Of a DNA stretch of 64,000 nucleotides, positions 35,205 through 47,356 are shown one piece after another. The notes beneath the pieces were generated by a model. That model was given only the letters and a program-made list of their open reading frames with translations. It was not told where the DNA came from and did not search any database. The first letter of the stretch is position 1, and each line of letters starts with the position of its first letter. This DNA is from Bryum argenteum (taxonomy: Eukaryota > Streptophyta > Bryopsida > Bryales > Bryaceae), in assembly GCA_037043015.1 (NCBI GenBank), contig CM073321.1, forward strand, positions 9,432,001 through 9,496,000, in the 5' to 3' direction. A program made the translations under genes and the position numbers.

Positions 35205-35650
35205 TATGCTCAATGTAACGGGCGAGATTGCAAGATTTGAATCATACAAGAAGCACTTGCGCTTCTACTACATCGCTTTCTATTCCGGTTGCTTACATTC
35301 CTTAAAAGAAATATGAGGGACGACACGGAACTTGTCTTAAGTTTCAATTTGGTGCGTAAAGTTTGAAGCAAACTCTCGAACGTTTTGCATTCTACCATGT
35401 TCAAGAAAATCGACGCTGCTTTCTCATTGCTTAGGAGCTGTTAGATCCACAAAAGTACAACGCTTTTTCTTACAAAGTTTGCGATTTCGCTGCTGTCACA
35501 ACAAATACACAAAGGCAAACCTAAGTTTCACAAGATTGTAAGGTACAAAATTACGGAAAAACATTTCTGATTGTTCATACACAGCTTTCATTAGTAAAAC
35601 ATGCTCGATGTTTGATATACACCGTTGCTGATGTAATGATTTTATAATTT
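35205..35650 (+). repeat. Diverged fragment of the AT-rich spacer
   Basis: This matches 12,110-12,490 in direct orientation. Shared anchors are AGTTTGCGATT, CAACAAATACA, TTTGATATACACCGTTG and the ATTTTGCATTCT region. Divergence is higher than between the other spacer copies. The first part holds a 64-codon - strand frame with no recognisable domain. Confidence 0.6.
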
Positions 35651-38204
35651 ACCTTTATTACATTATTATCTTCTATTATAACAAAATTTTATAAGATCCT
35701 AAATCTATTGTAAATGTTATAATATTGTAATTTATTGTTGATAGATTGTTGTCCACGATTGTATGGACCGAACATGATTTAGGTATATTTAATATATTAT
35801 GGTTTAATATAATATAACTTAACATGATATGATATAATAATATTTATTTTAATATAATTTAATATAGTAAAATAGTATATATAAGCATTTTCCGTAATAG
35901 TTAATATACATTTATAAGAAATATATTTTCAAATAGTATAATATAGTAAAATAAACATATTAGTTTATTGAATAAAAATTAATATAGTTTAATATAATAT
36001 AATAAGTAATTTTATTTAATATAGTTTTAAAAACTATAAAACTATAAAACTATAAAACTTTGTGTAATGTAAACCGGCCATTTGAAAAATTCATAGTATT
36101 CATATTCACTACTGCGAAAGTAAAGGGTTTCCAATGTTACAAACATAGCTTACTTGGACATTCAATGTTTCATTGTATCATTGCAAACCCCCCTCTTTCC
36201 GAGTAGTGATTGCAACACTGAAACATTAAATCTGATTAATCAAAGATTGTTGTAAATTTGAGAAAATTCTCGCATTCTTTCCTATACCACAACTCGTAAC
36301 ATACTTCTTAATCATGATACAAGTTTAATGCCCCGCCGCACCGTTCCTTAGTTTAAGTGGCCATATATATACGTGTTGCAACCTTACGTATAATGTGACG
36401 TGTTTAGTATTAGTTGTAAGAAAAAGAACTATGTTCAGAAATAGTATATAACTTCAAACATTAGGATCAATTGCTAAACGCCTAACATTATAATAATTTT
36501 AACGTAGTTTAATAAGTGATAAATTTTTATTTGAATCTGGTTTAATTATTTTTTTTACATTTGGTTTTCATTCTTTATTCTATAAAACAATTTAATCTTG
36601 AGATTCTAAAAAAATTTATGTAATACTAATAAATACCTTTAACTAGTTTTCCTCAAAAATTATATAGTGTTCGACGGAAGTATTCTAAAATTTGTGTTTT
36701 TCGATATTTTTCCATTGATATGGATTGGAGTTCAAAGTAACTACCAGGCAAGTTTATAATATTTTATAGTGTAGTAGTTATGATTCAAAGTTAAGTGTTT
36801 AGGGTTAAGGGTTTAATGTAGGATTTAGTGTATAGAATTTAGGGTTTAGAGTTTACGAATTAAGATTTTGGTTATAGTGTAAAGGGTTGAGGATTAAAGG
36901 TTAATAAATTTGAAAGATAATGATTTAAGATTGAAATGTAAAGAGAAGCTAGATAGCAACTTTGTGGAAGAAAGCGTAGATGCGGATACATTTTAAAGTT
37001 TTGAAAACAGGTTTAGAATACCATACTATAAAAATCATCTTAGCATAAGAATTGAAGTAAAACTAAATATTATTATGTTTGAATATCACACATAGAATAC
37101 TAAACCTGTAAAATATATTTACTCACTGAATGTCAACAAGACTTAATTCTAAACCAATAATTATATATTTTAAATATCATATATGGTAATAATACACTTG
37201 AAAAAGCTAAGTATTAAACCTATAATTCCTCAACTTATTCACTGTCTAAATACTTATATAATAGTATCTCACATAAATATATTGAATATTATGTTTACAA
37301 TATGCATTTGTAAAATACCACATTCAACCTATTGAATATCATACTTAATATAGCATACCTAATTAAGTAGAAACTAATCTTATAGAATCACATTTTAAAA
37401 AACTCAATATTATATTTACTATAACCGTTGTAAAGTGCGAAGTATTAGTCTTTTAATATAACACGTATTTTAGTAAGTACGAATCTTACAATACCTCACA
37501 TCACCTGTCGGTTTTTATAAATTGAGCATAAGCGCTAGACATAAACGCTTAGCGAATGTTAATAGCGTCCATCATTTCACATGCTAATTCACCAAAATAA
37601 ACCCAACAATTGTTAGAGTTGAGATATGGAAGTAATGCAAATAGATTCACATAATTACACTATAATTCTACTCTCCATTTGATACTTTATTACAACTCTA
37701 TGAACTCAAACTCTTCAAAGTCGTGCGTACTTAATTTAGTATGAAATAAAACTAAATCATTCAAGACTACATCAATCCAAGGTACACGACGAGAACAATT
37801 TGTGTTCCCTTTAAACATTTAATAAGTTAGTATAAGTTTCATGTAATTTAATCATTTTCTATTTTTCTCCCTATACTCTATTTAAGGTAATCGTGTAAAC
37901 TATGGTTCAAATAACAAATGACACTATCTCTTTAACAACTAGATTGAAGTTTCTTTTTCTCGTTGTGTAGTCGGATGAATTGTGGTAAAAAAAATTGAAA
38001 AATGGTAAAAGTATTATTATTAAAGTTATTGATTTATAAAATATCAAACGTTAAGTTAGTTATGGTCTAGGGACTAGAGTTTTTCATAACGGTTTTATGG
38101 TTTGATTTAAACTTGACTAATTTCCAATAAAATAGAAGAGGTGTCTTCACTAAAGTGCATTCCATTAATTCATACTTTAATGCAAATTTTACAATACAAA
38201 CTAG

Positions 38205-38290
38205 ACTTGATTTGGAGCAAAACCCAAGTGATTTCATCCAAAACGGACCTCGGATGAAGAAGATATGGCTATTCAAAATTTTGCCTTCTA
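38205..38290 (+). repeat. Dispersed repeat, copy 2 (paired with 6170-6262)
   Basis: It runs from AAACTAGACTTGATTTGGA through AACGGACCTCGG to ATATGGCTATTCAAAA. It aligns along its length with 6170-6262. It lies ~200 bp before the CT-rich leader of unit C. Confidence 0.65.
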
Positions 38291-38479
38291 TCCAAAATGT
38301 CGTTTTTTGACATTCACCGCATTTAGGGGTTAACATTCTAGTGCCCAATATGAGATTATTTTGTTGATTTGAGTTTGGGTTATCCATTTTCCTTGCGAAT
38401 CCGGTTTTTTTTATTACAATTATGTAATTCCTATTTTTAGAAATATTTCGGATTTCTCGGTGACTTAACTTCAAATGAT

Positions 38480-39010
38480 TTTTACTGGCCCAAGATGTCC
38501 TCGTTCCTCCCGAAGTTTCCAAGATGTCCCCGTTCCTCATGAAGTTCCCCGTTCCTCGTGAAGTTCTCTGTTCCTCCCGAAGTTTCCAACCACATTGCTT
38601 TTATTCAAAATTCTCTGACCGTTACAGGCCTTTTTTGGCGCCCTTTCTCTGTTCACTTCGTGCTCTTTTTTGGCGCCATTTCTCTTCCCGCTCGGTCTTG
38701 CTCTCTCCTCATTTGTGCACTATCCCGCTTTCTGCTCCTCTGCTGCTCCGCTCTTGTGCTCTTCCGCTCCTCCGCACCTTCGTACTTTCACACATTTGCC
38801 CTTCGCCTCACCTCCGCACCTCCGCATCTCTGCCCTTCGTCTCACTATACTACGTTTCGCCTATATTCTGTTTTCCATTTGTGCTTCCGGTTTAGTAAAT
38901 TTTGATTAGGGTTTGGGACTCTTAGTAGCTCTGGAGTTGATGCGCGTGCTGCTTTTGAGGATGCCCAGGGCCTTCGTTGAAGTATTGCAGCTGTCAAGCA
39001 CGGCGTGAGG
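38480..39010 (+). promoter_or_regulatory. CT-rich leader exon of unit C
   Basis: A short tandem patch (GTTCCTC..GAAGTT, 38,495-38,590) precedes a strongly CT-rich stretch (38,600-38,900), GATTAGGGTTTGGG (38,904), and a donor GTGAGG|GTGAGT at 39,010/39,011. The order matches the other units: leader, AGGGTTTG, donor, array intron. Reading frames here are Ser/Leu/Phe-rich shadows of the CT-rich sequence. Confidence 0.55.
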
Positions 39011-40181
39011 GTGAGTTCGATCAATAACCTCAATTTCAATGTAAAACAAGAATTTGTTGTTTATTGGTCATATGTTGCCTTCATCGTGGTGCATTCCTGA
39101 TGGCAAAGTGGATTTCGTCGAAGTTGGTGTGCACAGAAATCGAGGCAAATATACTATTTTACTTGTGCACAGTTCCCAAGAATGAATCTCACTAATCACT
39201 GTCCACGAATATCGAGGCAGTTTCTTATAAGAAATGTATGAAATATGCACAAGCTCATTTAGCTCGACTCGAGCTAAATGGGCATCCACATCCAAATGCT
39301 TCGAGTTCACAAAGTCTTGTACTAGAATGGTTTATTGGAAGACCATTTAGCTCGAATCGAGCTAAATGGGCGTCCACATCAAAATGCTTCGACTTCACGA
39401 AGTCCTGTATTTGATGATTCATAGGAAGACCATTTAGCTCGACTCGAGCTAAATGGTCATCCAACTAAGTTTTATTGTTTATTTTGGGAGACGAATGTTT
39501 GAGGACCATTTAGCTCGAGTCGATACATGATGCACGTGTATAACAGTTTTATTTCGGCACGCTCACGATGCACGTGTATAATGAAGACCATTTAGCTCGA
39601 CTCGAGCTAAATGGGCTTCAAGATAACTGTCCATCACTCACTCACGATGCACGTGTATAATGGAGACCATTGAGCTCGAATCGAGCTAAATGGTCATCCA
39701 GCTTTAATTGCGTCGCGGTGAGTGGTGAACAGTTATCTTGAAGACCATTTAGCTCGAGTCGAGCTAAATGGTCATTAATATATTTGTTCATCACGCTTAC
39801 CTCGAAGCTGTTGAAGCTGGATGACCATTTAGCTGGACTCGAGCTAAATGGTCTTCCTTTTCGACATGCTTCGGGGTTAGCATGATGTATTAAGATCTTC
39901 AAGACCATTTAGCTCGAGTCCAGCTAAATGGTCATCAATATAACCGTCCATCATTCACCTCGACGCTGTTGAAGTTGGATGACCATTTAGCTTGACTCGA
40001 GCTAAATGGTCCTCATTATTTACGTGCATTGGGGTGAGTAATGGTCAGTTAACTTGAAGCCCATTTAGCTCGAGTCCAGCTAAATGGTCATACATTCTCC
40101 ATGGTCATAGACATTTCTGACTGCAGGTATATTAACTTACCAGTGATTTCTCATGATTGTGTGTTTATTGCTGGCATTCAG
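39011..40181 (+). other. First intron of unit C, holding a palindrome array
   Basis: The donor is GTGAGTTCG at 39,011 and the acceptor is GGCATTCAG at 40,181, seven bases before the start codon. The length is 1171 bp. The last 0.9 kb is the dyad array. Confidence 0.7.
39257..40085. repeat. Palindrome array of unit C (11 dyads, ~79-bp period)
   Basis: Starts are at 39,257, 39,345, 39,432, 39,508 (truncated), 39,590, 39,669, 39,747, 39,827, 39,907, 39,985 and 40,063. From 39,590 on the spacing is 78-80 bp. The dyad is the same as in unit B and is usually framed by GACCATTTAG and TAAATGGTC, extending the symmetry to about 31 bp. Spacers share words such as CGCTGTTGAAG and GATGCACGTGTATAA, showing amplification of a larger unit. 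Confidence 0.95.
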
Positions 40182-40187
40182 GTAATC

Positions 40188-43100
40188 ATGGAATTGAGTG
40201 AGTCCGATGGCGACGGTGATTTTCAGCGTCTTTTTTCTGAGGTATTGGACTTACTTATTTTGCTTAATATATTTTGTTTTGAGTTTATCCATTCGTACTA
40301 ATTCGTCTGTGTATGTGGTCATTTAGGACTTGGATGGTCCTTCCGAGCTTGTTCTTCCGGACCATTTAAAAGATTGCCCCGGACTGCCCAGAAGTAAATG
40401 GGTTACGAAATCTGTGACACTTCTCAACGATAGTGGGGACGTTGTTGGTGAAGGCATTTGTCAGACTCTTGACGCTGAAAGAATGTTAGAGAGTAATGAC
40501 GAGCCCGTATGTGAAGATCAGGTAGTTGTGCAGATCGTGAAGTGCTTGAATTTGGACTTCGTACCTGCTGAGACCATTTATGGAACTAGGAGCTGGAAGT
40601 TTAGCCATGCTATCCATGAGGGTTGGTCACTACTTGATCATTTACGAGTTGATCAGTTCAACGTCGCTGTTAATGCCCGCGATCATCCAAAGAAGAAGGG
40701 GGTGCGATCGTATGAGTTGGGACAACGAAACCAACGATTCTTAAGGACCAAGAGAGAAGAGGAGCTCTTGACGTTAAATTCAGTCAACTTGGTTGCAAGC
40801 AAGATTTGCTGCAACAAGAACTATTGCCAAGCTTTCCCTCGAGAGAATATTATGGGTCTCCGAAAGCAGATGTACGAGGCGTCGGGTTTTAAATTTAAGT
40901 CACATTTCAAGATAGATGTTCATATTCGTTTTCATCAGGCACCGGACGGCACAATGATGGTAACGACTGAAGGCATTGACGTTTGCGCGCGTGCATGGCA
41001 ACATATAAGTGGAGTTCTGATTTCAACATACTACAGGAGGAAGGCAGAAGTTGCAGCTGGACTACGTGCTCGCCACCATGGCAATGTTGGTCAGAAGAAA
41101 CCACGATTGCATGTAAAGCAAGCTGTAGCTACTCTGAAGACATGCATTGACAATGCTGCTGATCATATGCCTCACCGGACGAAGATGTTGACATCTGGTG
41201 AGAAGGTTGTCTCTCGGCCCTTGCCGTCGTCCTTCAGATGGAAGGATGCCATACCGGGGATCAATGACATCAATGAGAGGTTGGGCTTGAAGTCCATTTT
41301 TTAGAGCACACTTAGCAGGATTAGGAGGTCAAAATTTTCTGAGTATTCAAAGAAGGCGCCGGGAGACAACTTTGCTCGTTGCTCAACCTGTGACAGGATG
41401 GAGACAATGATCAAGTCTATGGTACCTGATTCATGTGAAGAGAATATGTGGATCAAGAAGCTAGAGGAGCATTTGCATCATCAAGAAACGCATCGTGAGT
41501 ATCATTATACAAATCGTTCTCTTTCTATTCAGAGGCCGAGAGATGTCCTTTGTATAATACATGACAAAATGGATCATGCAAAGATTGTGTGCCTTATATT
41601 TTCACATAAAACAAAGATCCTCAATTCCGTTAAAATGGCATTATGCCGCTAAAATGGCACACCTCAACTTTCTGAACTACGGTCCAAAAACCATGTGATA
41701 TAACAGAATTTGAAGGTGATAGTATAGAAAATGAGTGACAAAGTATGTAAAGGAGTGATATTATTAAAAAAATGTGATATTACAGAATGCACCATTCCAT
41801 GTGAGCACATGTGTAAGATTTGGTGTGACAAAATGGCACATGGCATAGTGCCATTTTAACGGAATTGAGGTTAAAGGCAAATGATGCATTGATGAAGCTT
41901 CCAATTGCTGTGACTGGCATGATTGCACACGGGCATAGCGATGTCCGGTATGCTCATTATGGGCTCGATATTTATCCAAGTGATTGCAATCACACTGTTG
42001 GATCAATATTAAAGCTTTTACGAGATCTAGAAGGTGTTCCGATCTCGTATCCGAAATCATTATTCGCAAATTCGGGGTCGCTGCCTCTATTTGAAGTTGT
42101 ATTGTTTGGAAAAGAAGGGTGTTTAAACTCTCTTCTTCCTGAAAGTGAAGTTCCTGGGGTGGCGGAGCCTCTACCTCCTGTCCAGCATGTGCAACTGGAC
42201 AACGCAGCTTCTGACAACAAGAATAGATTCATGTTTTGCTTTTGGTCTCTTCTGGTACACATGGGTGTGTTCCATGAAGTATATGTCAATTTCTTGTTAG
42301 TTGGACATACCCACAAAGATATTGACGCCCTCTTCGGACGTTGGAGCATGAATCTCAAAGAGAATGACTTTCTCACACTTCCTCAGTTGATGAAGTCATT
42401 TACGACGCAGAGTCTTTGCCAGTCATTCCTCATTTGATAGAGGAAATACCTGACTTCAAGGCTTATATTGAAGACTACATTGGTTCTAGAGATGAAATTC
42501 TAGTTGGGCATTCGGAGGGTCAACAATTCAAGTTTTACAAGCATGACAATGGATGGCCCATGATGCAGTATAAGATGTTATGCACAGACAATGAGTGGTT
42601 ACCTTCTACTAATGGAGGTATAAAATTGTAGAAAGAGGACCGAAGTACAAGAAAACTATTGTTACCTACAGGTGACATGAAACCTTTGGCGCCCATTTCC
42701 ATGAAGAACCGTGATGACATTGTAAAAGGCATTGGAGGGTTTATTAAGATGTGGGAGACTTCATGTGCGGAGGACATATTTGGAGAATTTGGTCGGCGTC
42801 ATGAACTTGTTATTCGCTATTGGCGAGCTGTGAAGCTTGCATTGGTTGAGCCTATAGAAGTGTCTTCATTTTTGAAGAACGGGTGTTGGCCTTTAACTCG
42901 AGTACCTGCGACACGAGAATTCTTAAATACTGGCGAATTGCGAGAGGAATATGGGCGTGATCCGCACTTTATCGGACGGTTGTGTAATAGACCAAGGGAG
43001 TCGTTTTGGGTTGGTCGAGATATTTTTGCTGGATATTTTGTAGCTCTACGTCCAGCCGATAGGGATGCTCGTCCTTTCTGGATTGCTAGAGCTTTAACTG

Positions 43101-43390
43101 ATTTTGATGTTGATCACAACTATCCAAGCTGTATTCAAATGCAATATTTTCAACCTGCATCAAAAAATAGTGTTGTTCAGAAAACCTATGCTGGTTGGGA
43201 TACAATGAAGACTTTCAAATGGAAAGTTGAAGACACTCACATTCCGGAATGGCTTCAAGCTGATGCTATTTTTACGTCATGGAAATCAAGTGCAAAACTT
43301 GGCTCTCGGCGTCCGATTATTTCATTATCGGAGCGTCAAATCAACATCATCAAATAAAGTATTGAGCGGTTCAACGGTGGAGAGGAGTAG
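40188..43390 (+). pseudogene. Unit C: DUF7869-type transposase-like gene, decayed
   Basis: Exon 1 (40,188-40,241) encodes an acidic 18-residue start. After an 85-bp intron (40,242-40,326) a long exon follows. Restored for length only, the product would be about 950 residues. Visible parts are a Cys-rich patch (CCNKNYCQAF), then IIHDKMDHAK, VQLDNAASDNKNRF and VGHTHKDIDALFGRWS, the acidic residues expected of a DDE/RNase H-like core in this family. Lesions are TAG at 41,302, a MITE at 41,617-41,872, a 1-base deletion near 42,402, TAG at 42,629 (Trp in D) and TAA at 43,355 (Gln in D). No genuine TIRs for this gene's own element were identified. Confidence 0.85.
41617..41872. mobile_element. MITE, 256 bp, inserted in gene C
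   Basis: The terminal inverted repeats are 29 bp with one mismatch (outer end CCTCAATTCCGTTAAAATGG). The flanks share AAAG (41,613-41,616 and 41,873-41,876), a possible 4-bp duplication. Gene D is uninterrupted at the same codon (HKTK|NDALMK), which confirms the insertion. It encodes nothing. The superfamily is uncertain, because the target duplication does not fit TA, TWA or TTAA rules cleanly. Confidence 0.92.
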
Positions 43391-43423
43391 CCTGACATCT
43401 TTAGTTTATTTGGGCATGCCAAT

Positions 43424-43446
43424 TTAGCTCTAGTCGAGCTAAATGA
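43424..43446. repeat. Dyad motif downstream of gene C
   Basis: TTTAGCTCTAGTCGAGCTAAA, one change from the consensus dyad, lies about 35 bp after the ancestral stop codon. A related copy lies at about 52,371-52,391 after gene D (TTAGCTCGCGTCGACCTAAA). Confidence 0.7.
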
Positions 43447-43804
43447 CCTCAGTGCAATTTGAGCTATCAATTTATCGTTTTTGCCAATAGATTCATCTTA
43501 GAAATGCACGTAGAAGTCCTTCCTCTTATCTTTGCTAGCAGTTGATATCCGTAGTTAAGTATTGGTACAGTTATTATGCCTTAAAGTCAACAATTCAAGT
43601 GTTTGTAATTTTTCGGAGTTAATTGTCGATTTCCAGTTTAATTGAGTTTATCATTTTATTGTGCTCTTTTTGCAAATTGCTATCAGGATGCATTTTGCGT
43701 TTGCTACTTTCATCATCTTTTGTATTCAGTTTAGCTCTACATCACGCGCGTTTAGTTCGATACATATGTTGGAATTTAGGTCGATTGGTTTTTGAGAGTT
43801 TGAG

Positions 43805-43831
43805 TATTCCCATTATAACGAATTATGTGTT
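43805..43831 (+). promoter_or_regulatory. Conserved 27-bp 3' block, unit C
   Basis: It begins TATTCCCATTATAACG and ends TTATGTGTT. It is immediately followed by spacer sequence matching 11,630 in inverse orientation. Confidence 0.75.
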
Positions 43832-46800
43832 TTCATAACATTATTATGTTAACATATATCTTGCCGATATTGTAATCAATAATTATTGTTGTTTATAATC
43901 AATTTTTAGTCTATTGATATTTAACGATAAAACTTATTCTAAACATCTATCAATCAGTATCAGTTTTTTTTTTACATAATTTTGTGTATTTTTAGGCGTA
44001 TGCGACTTCAGTACATTCAACACATGAGCCAAATTAAGCAGCTATACTACCAATATATAACTCACGTACACTGATACACAAATTTAAATAGCAGATGTTC
44101 ACAATCTAATTCTCTTACAATGAAACTTTTGTTGTTGGCTTTTTTAATCATTCACACTTCATCTTGCAATGCAATAGTATGAGATGTTCAATCGCGCGGG
44201 CATAAAAGTCTTTCCGCTCAATACAAGCGAAGCAAAAAACAAGTTATTAATGTCACATTTCACTTCAATGTTCGACATCTATCTTGTTTTTATTGTAAAC
44301 ATCAATGATCCGTCGATGATAAACATATACCATAACTCTTATTATAATGAAACAGCTGTGGACTTGTCTTATCGAGCAATACGTTCAGTTATATCGCAGA
44401 CCAAACTTTAACATTATCTTGTAATTGATTATATAAAGTAATCATTAACTTAAATATTATATCGTAAGCACACAAATTTATTTAACATTCTGTTATGAAG
44501 TCATTCCTAAATATAAAATAATATAAGATTATGGTTTTATTCTATTACAGAACACCCTTTAAATAATTCTGAAGTTTAAAGAAGTTGGATATGAAACAAT
44601 TTAAAAATAAGTAACCTAATATACACATGATGCAAATGAATATGTTTGAGTAATTTCTAGACGATAAAAATGAATAATTTCAGACATTGTTCTTTATAAA
44701 TTTTATTTGTGATACCTTTTTAGTTTGACTCTAAAATTATAAATAAATTTTACTTAATGTTGTTTTTCTATAAATTATATGCTTATAAAGTATAGGTAAA
44801 TATAAATCTACAATGTAGTGTGCCGTTGTTAATGCATAATGATATATTGTGGAGTACTGTAAGATAGTCTTACAGAGAACCTTATTCATTTGAAAGTATA
44901 GTTTCAATAGATGTTTTCTATCAAAAGCGTAAGTAATCTTTACAATCATTAATGTCTTAGCAATCAGCGCCTGCGATCATGTGATTTCAAGTTCTTCGAA
45001 AGGCAACAACCATAACATTGAGCATGAAGAGCACTTTGGAGTCACTTTCTCAAATTAACAAATAGATGACAATTGAGCTTGAGTACAGTCAATTGTACTG
45101 TGTAAATAAATTTAAATCTAATTGTGTTTAACTTACAAATTTGTATATAATATTATTATTATGATTTATATATTGACTAATATTAAAATGTCAAATGAAG
45201 TATGACTTTTGGAATTTGTAGTATGAACGTCTTTTAAAAAAAGAAATGTCCAATTTTAAGAAGAATACTTAAAATAAATATAAATTATATTATTTTGCAT
45301 GGAATATAACCTAATATGGCGTAAAGAGTTTCATATATTTATGACTCATCACAACGAAAACAATATATGATGAAATAAATTCGATTCAATTAAGCTTACG
45401 CTTAAGCTTAAGAATGTTCAGTACCAAAATTTCATTTCTTCAATTGGTTTTCATAAATCTTATTCATATGATTTCACAAGGTCAAATTATTTTATACATA
45501 AGAATAGTATGGGTTCAATTTTCTACATATAGATTTTCTTAAATATTCAAGTGTATATTTAATTATTTAATCCTAAAGCATGAAAGTTGAAATCTTATAT
45601 AACTTCGTAAAATAACAAATACTAATGATAAGAATTATATGGATTTCTAATTTAAGAGTGACGCACAAGATTAATTTTTGTTTCTAGTATAATTGAGAAT
45701 TTGAATTCAATTTGTGTTGAGGTACCACTGGTTTTTGTTACAATACAACTTAGAGGTCTTGGGTGATACTTTTGCTATTTGTCATTGTATGCTTTTATTT
45801 GTAAGCATGTAACTGCTTTATCTACTTATTCTGACGTTGTGAAGGTGATGACAGTTTGCATTGCAAAATAGAGTTTGCAAATGTCGACCTTTCACAATAA
45901 CTAACATTAAGAATAATCGAATGGGGTTATACTAAGTATATAAAGAAGTTGTTCAGAGAGGATTCCATGCAAACAACAGACTCGAGTTCAAATATGATCT
46001 AGAAAAAGCAGAACGAGTTATATTAGTGAATGTATCTCTGCTTTTGTCACAAATTTTAATCAGAATGTTTTCGTTTGTATGGTTACTCAAGTTGCCGCAA
46101 AGAAGTTTACCGTTGCTGCTGCGGTATATTCGACGCAGATAGTTAAGTATATATTAACATAATATTATCTCGTAAAATAATTCGATCGTATAATACGAAT
46201 GAGATGTATATCTAACTTAATATTAAATAAATATTTATAAAATGTTGATGAAAATTGTTTATTTCAAATTATGTTTACGTATTTTGTTTATTCTTTATCT
46301 ATACAAATTTGATTCGTCATTTTATATAAGAATATTATAAAATTATATGATTTAAGAATAATATTAAGTTCTCAAGATATATCATAATTTCTTCTTAAAT
46401 TTATTTAAATTAAAATACTTTGTAATTTATTTCTTTTTTTCGTTTGATTTTAGTGATATTATAGAAAAATTTATGCTCAGTTTCATAATTTATAAATGGT
46501 TTATGTATTTGAAATATACATTTAATTACAACTATTATCTTATGAGAATAAATAAGTTTTTTATAAATTTAGCATGTAAAATGTTACATCTATGTAAAGT
46601 TTATATCAATTGATACGTAATAAGCTAAATTATATATTGTAACATACAATATTAGATAAATTCACTTTCCAAAAAAATTATTGTTTATTTCAAAGTTTTA
46701 TAAATGATTAAGTTTTCATAAAATTATAAGAATAAATAAGTTTTTTCATAAATCTAACATGTAAAATGTTAAATCTATATAAAATTTATATCAATTCATA

Positions 46801-47350
46801 CGTCATAAGCTAAAATCTATATTAAAAAACAAAATAGTAGATGAGATCACTTACCAACAATATTATTGTTTATTTTAAAGTTATATAAATGATTTAGTTT
46901 TGATAAAATTATAAGAATAAATATTTAAACCCTATTTATAGCCTTAATAATCGTAATACGCTAATAACATTAGATATAATATCTGTTAGATCGTTTTTGG
47001 TCTGAAAATATTATTAAAATAGTTGATTTTTGATTATAGATATTAGTTGCATTATATTTAGAGTAGAGTATACCAAGATTAGTATTTTGTAAATAAGTAA
47101 GACTTATAACAGAATTATTTAGTAAATTTATTATAAAATTGAAAAATAGCGAAAAATATAGATAGACGCAAGGATAATATAATTACTTTTAGTTCCTGAA
47201 ATAAGTAATTATCAGTTTATGGAGTTTTTTGAAACACAAAGATAATTCTAGGAAATTTTCATTAATACGTCAATCATGTTTTACACGCAGTGATTATAAG
47301 TTTTAAATAAAGAATCAAAAAAATAGAAAATTTCATAATCACACGTAAAT
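43832..47350 (-). repeat. AT-rich spacer, right arm of the large inverted repeat
   Basis: This is the inverse of 7207-11,630, ending at the start of the unit D leader just as the left arm ends at the truncated leader at 7206. It lacks the SINE and about 0.7 kb present in the left arm. The empty SINE site is at about 45,490. No gene is visible. Confidence 0.8.
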
Positions 47351-47356
47351 TAGCTC

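Larger units (their letters stand above)
33190..38200. other. AT-rich intergenic DNA between units B and C
   Basis: There is no gene here. Noted within it are a 63-bp TA microsatellite (33,912-33,974), a fragment related to the spacer at 12.1-12.5 kb (35,205-35,650), a short ACTATAAA tandem run near 36,025-36,060, and a patch of TTTAGGG-like words (36,790-36,860). The remainder shows no repeat or coding signal. Confidence 0.5.

Noticed and set aside
36785..36860. Interstitial telomere (TTTAGGG) array
   Set aside because: Only a handful of degenerate TTTAGGG-like words occur in AT-rich DNA, too few and too irregular to call a telomeric tract.
39068..39908. ORFs repeating LARVELNGL on the - strand, and similar frames elsewhere
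   Set aside because: The peptide is simply the translation of the dyad motif. The frames have no further conservation.
41398..42437. Separate small genes within unit C
   Set aside because: Alignment with unit D shows that these are pieces of one gene split by a MITE, a stop codon and a 1-base deletion.
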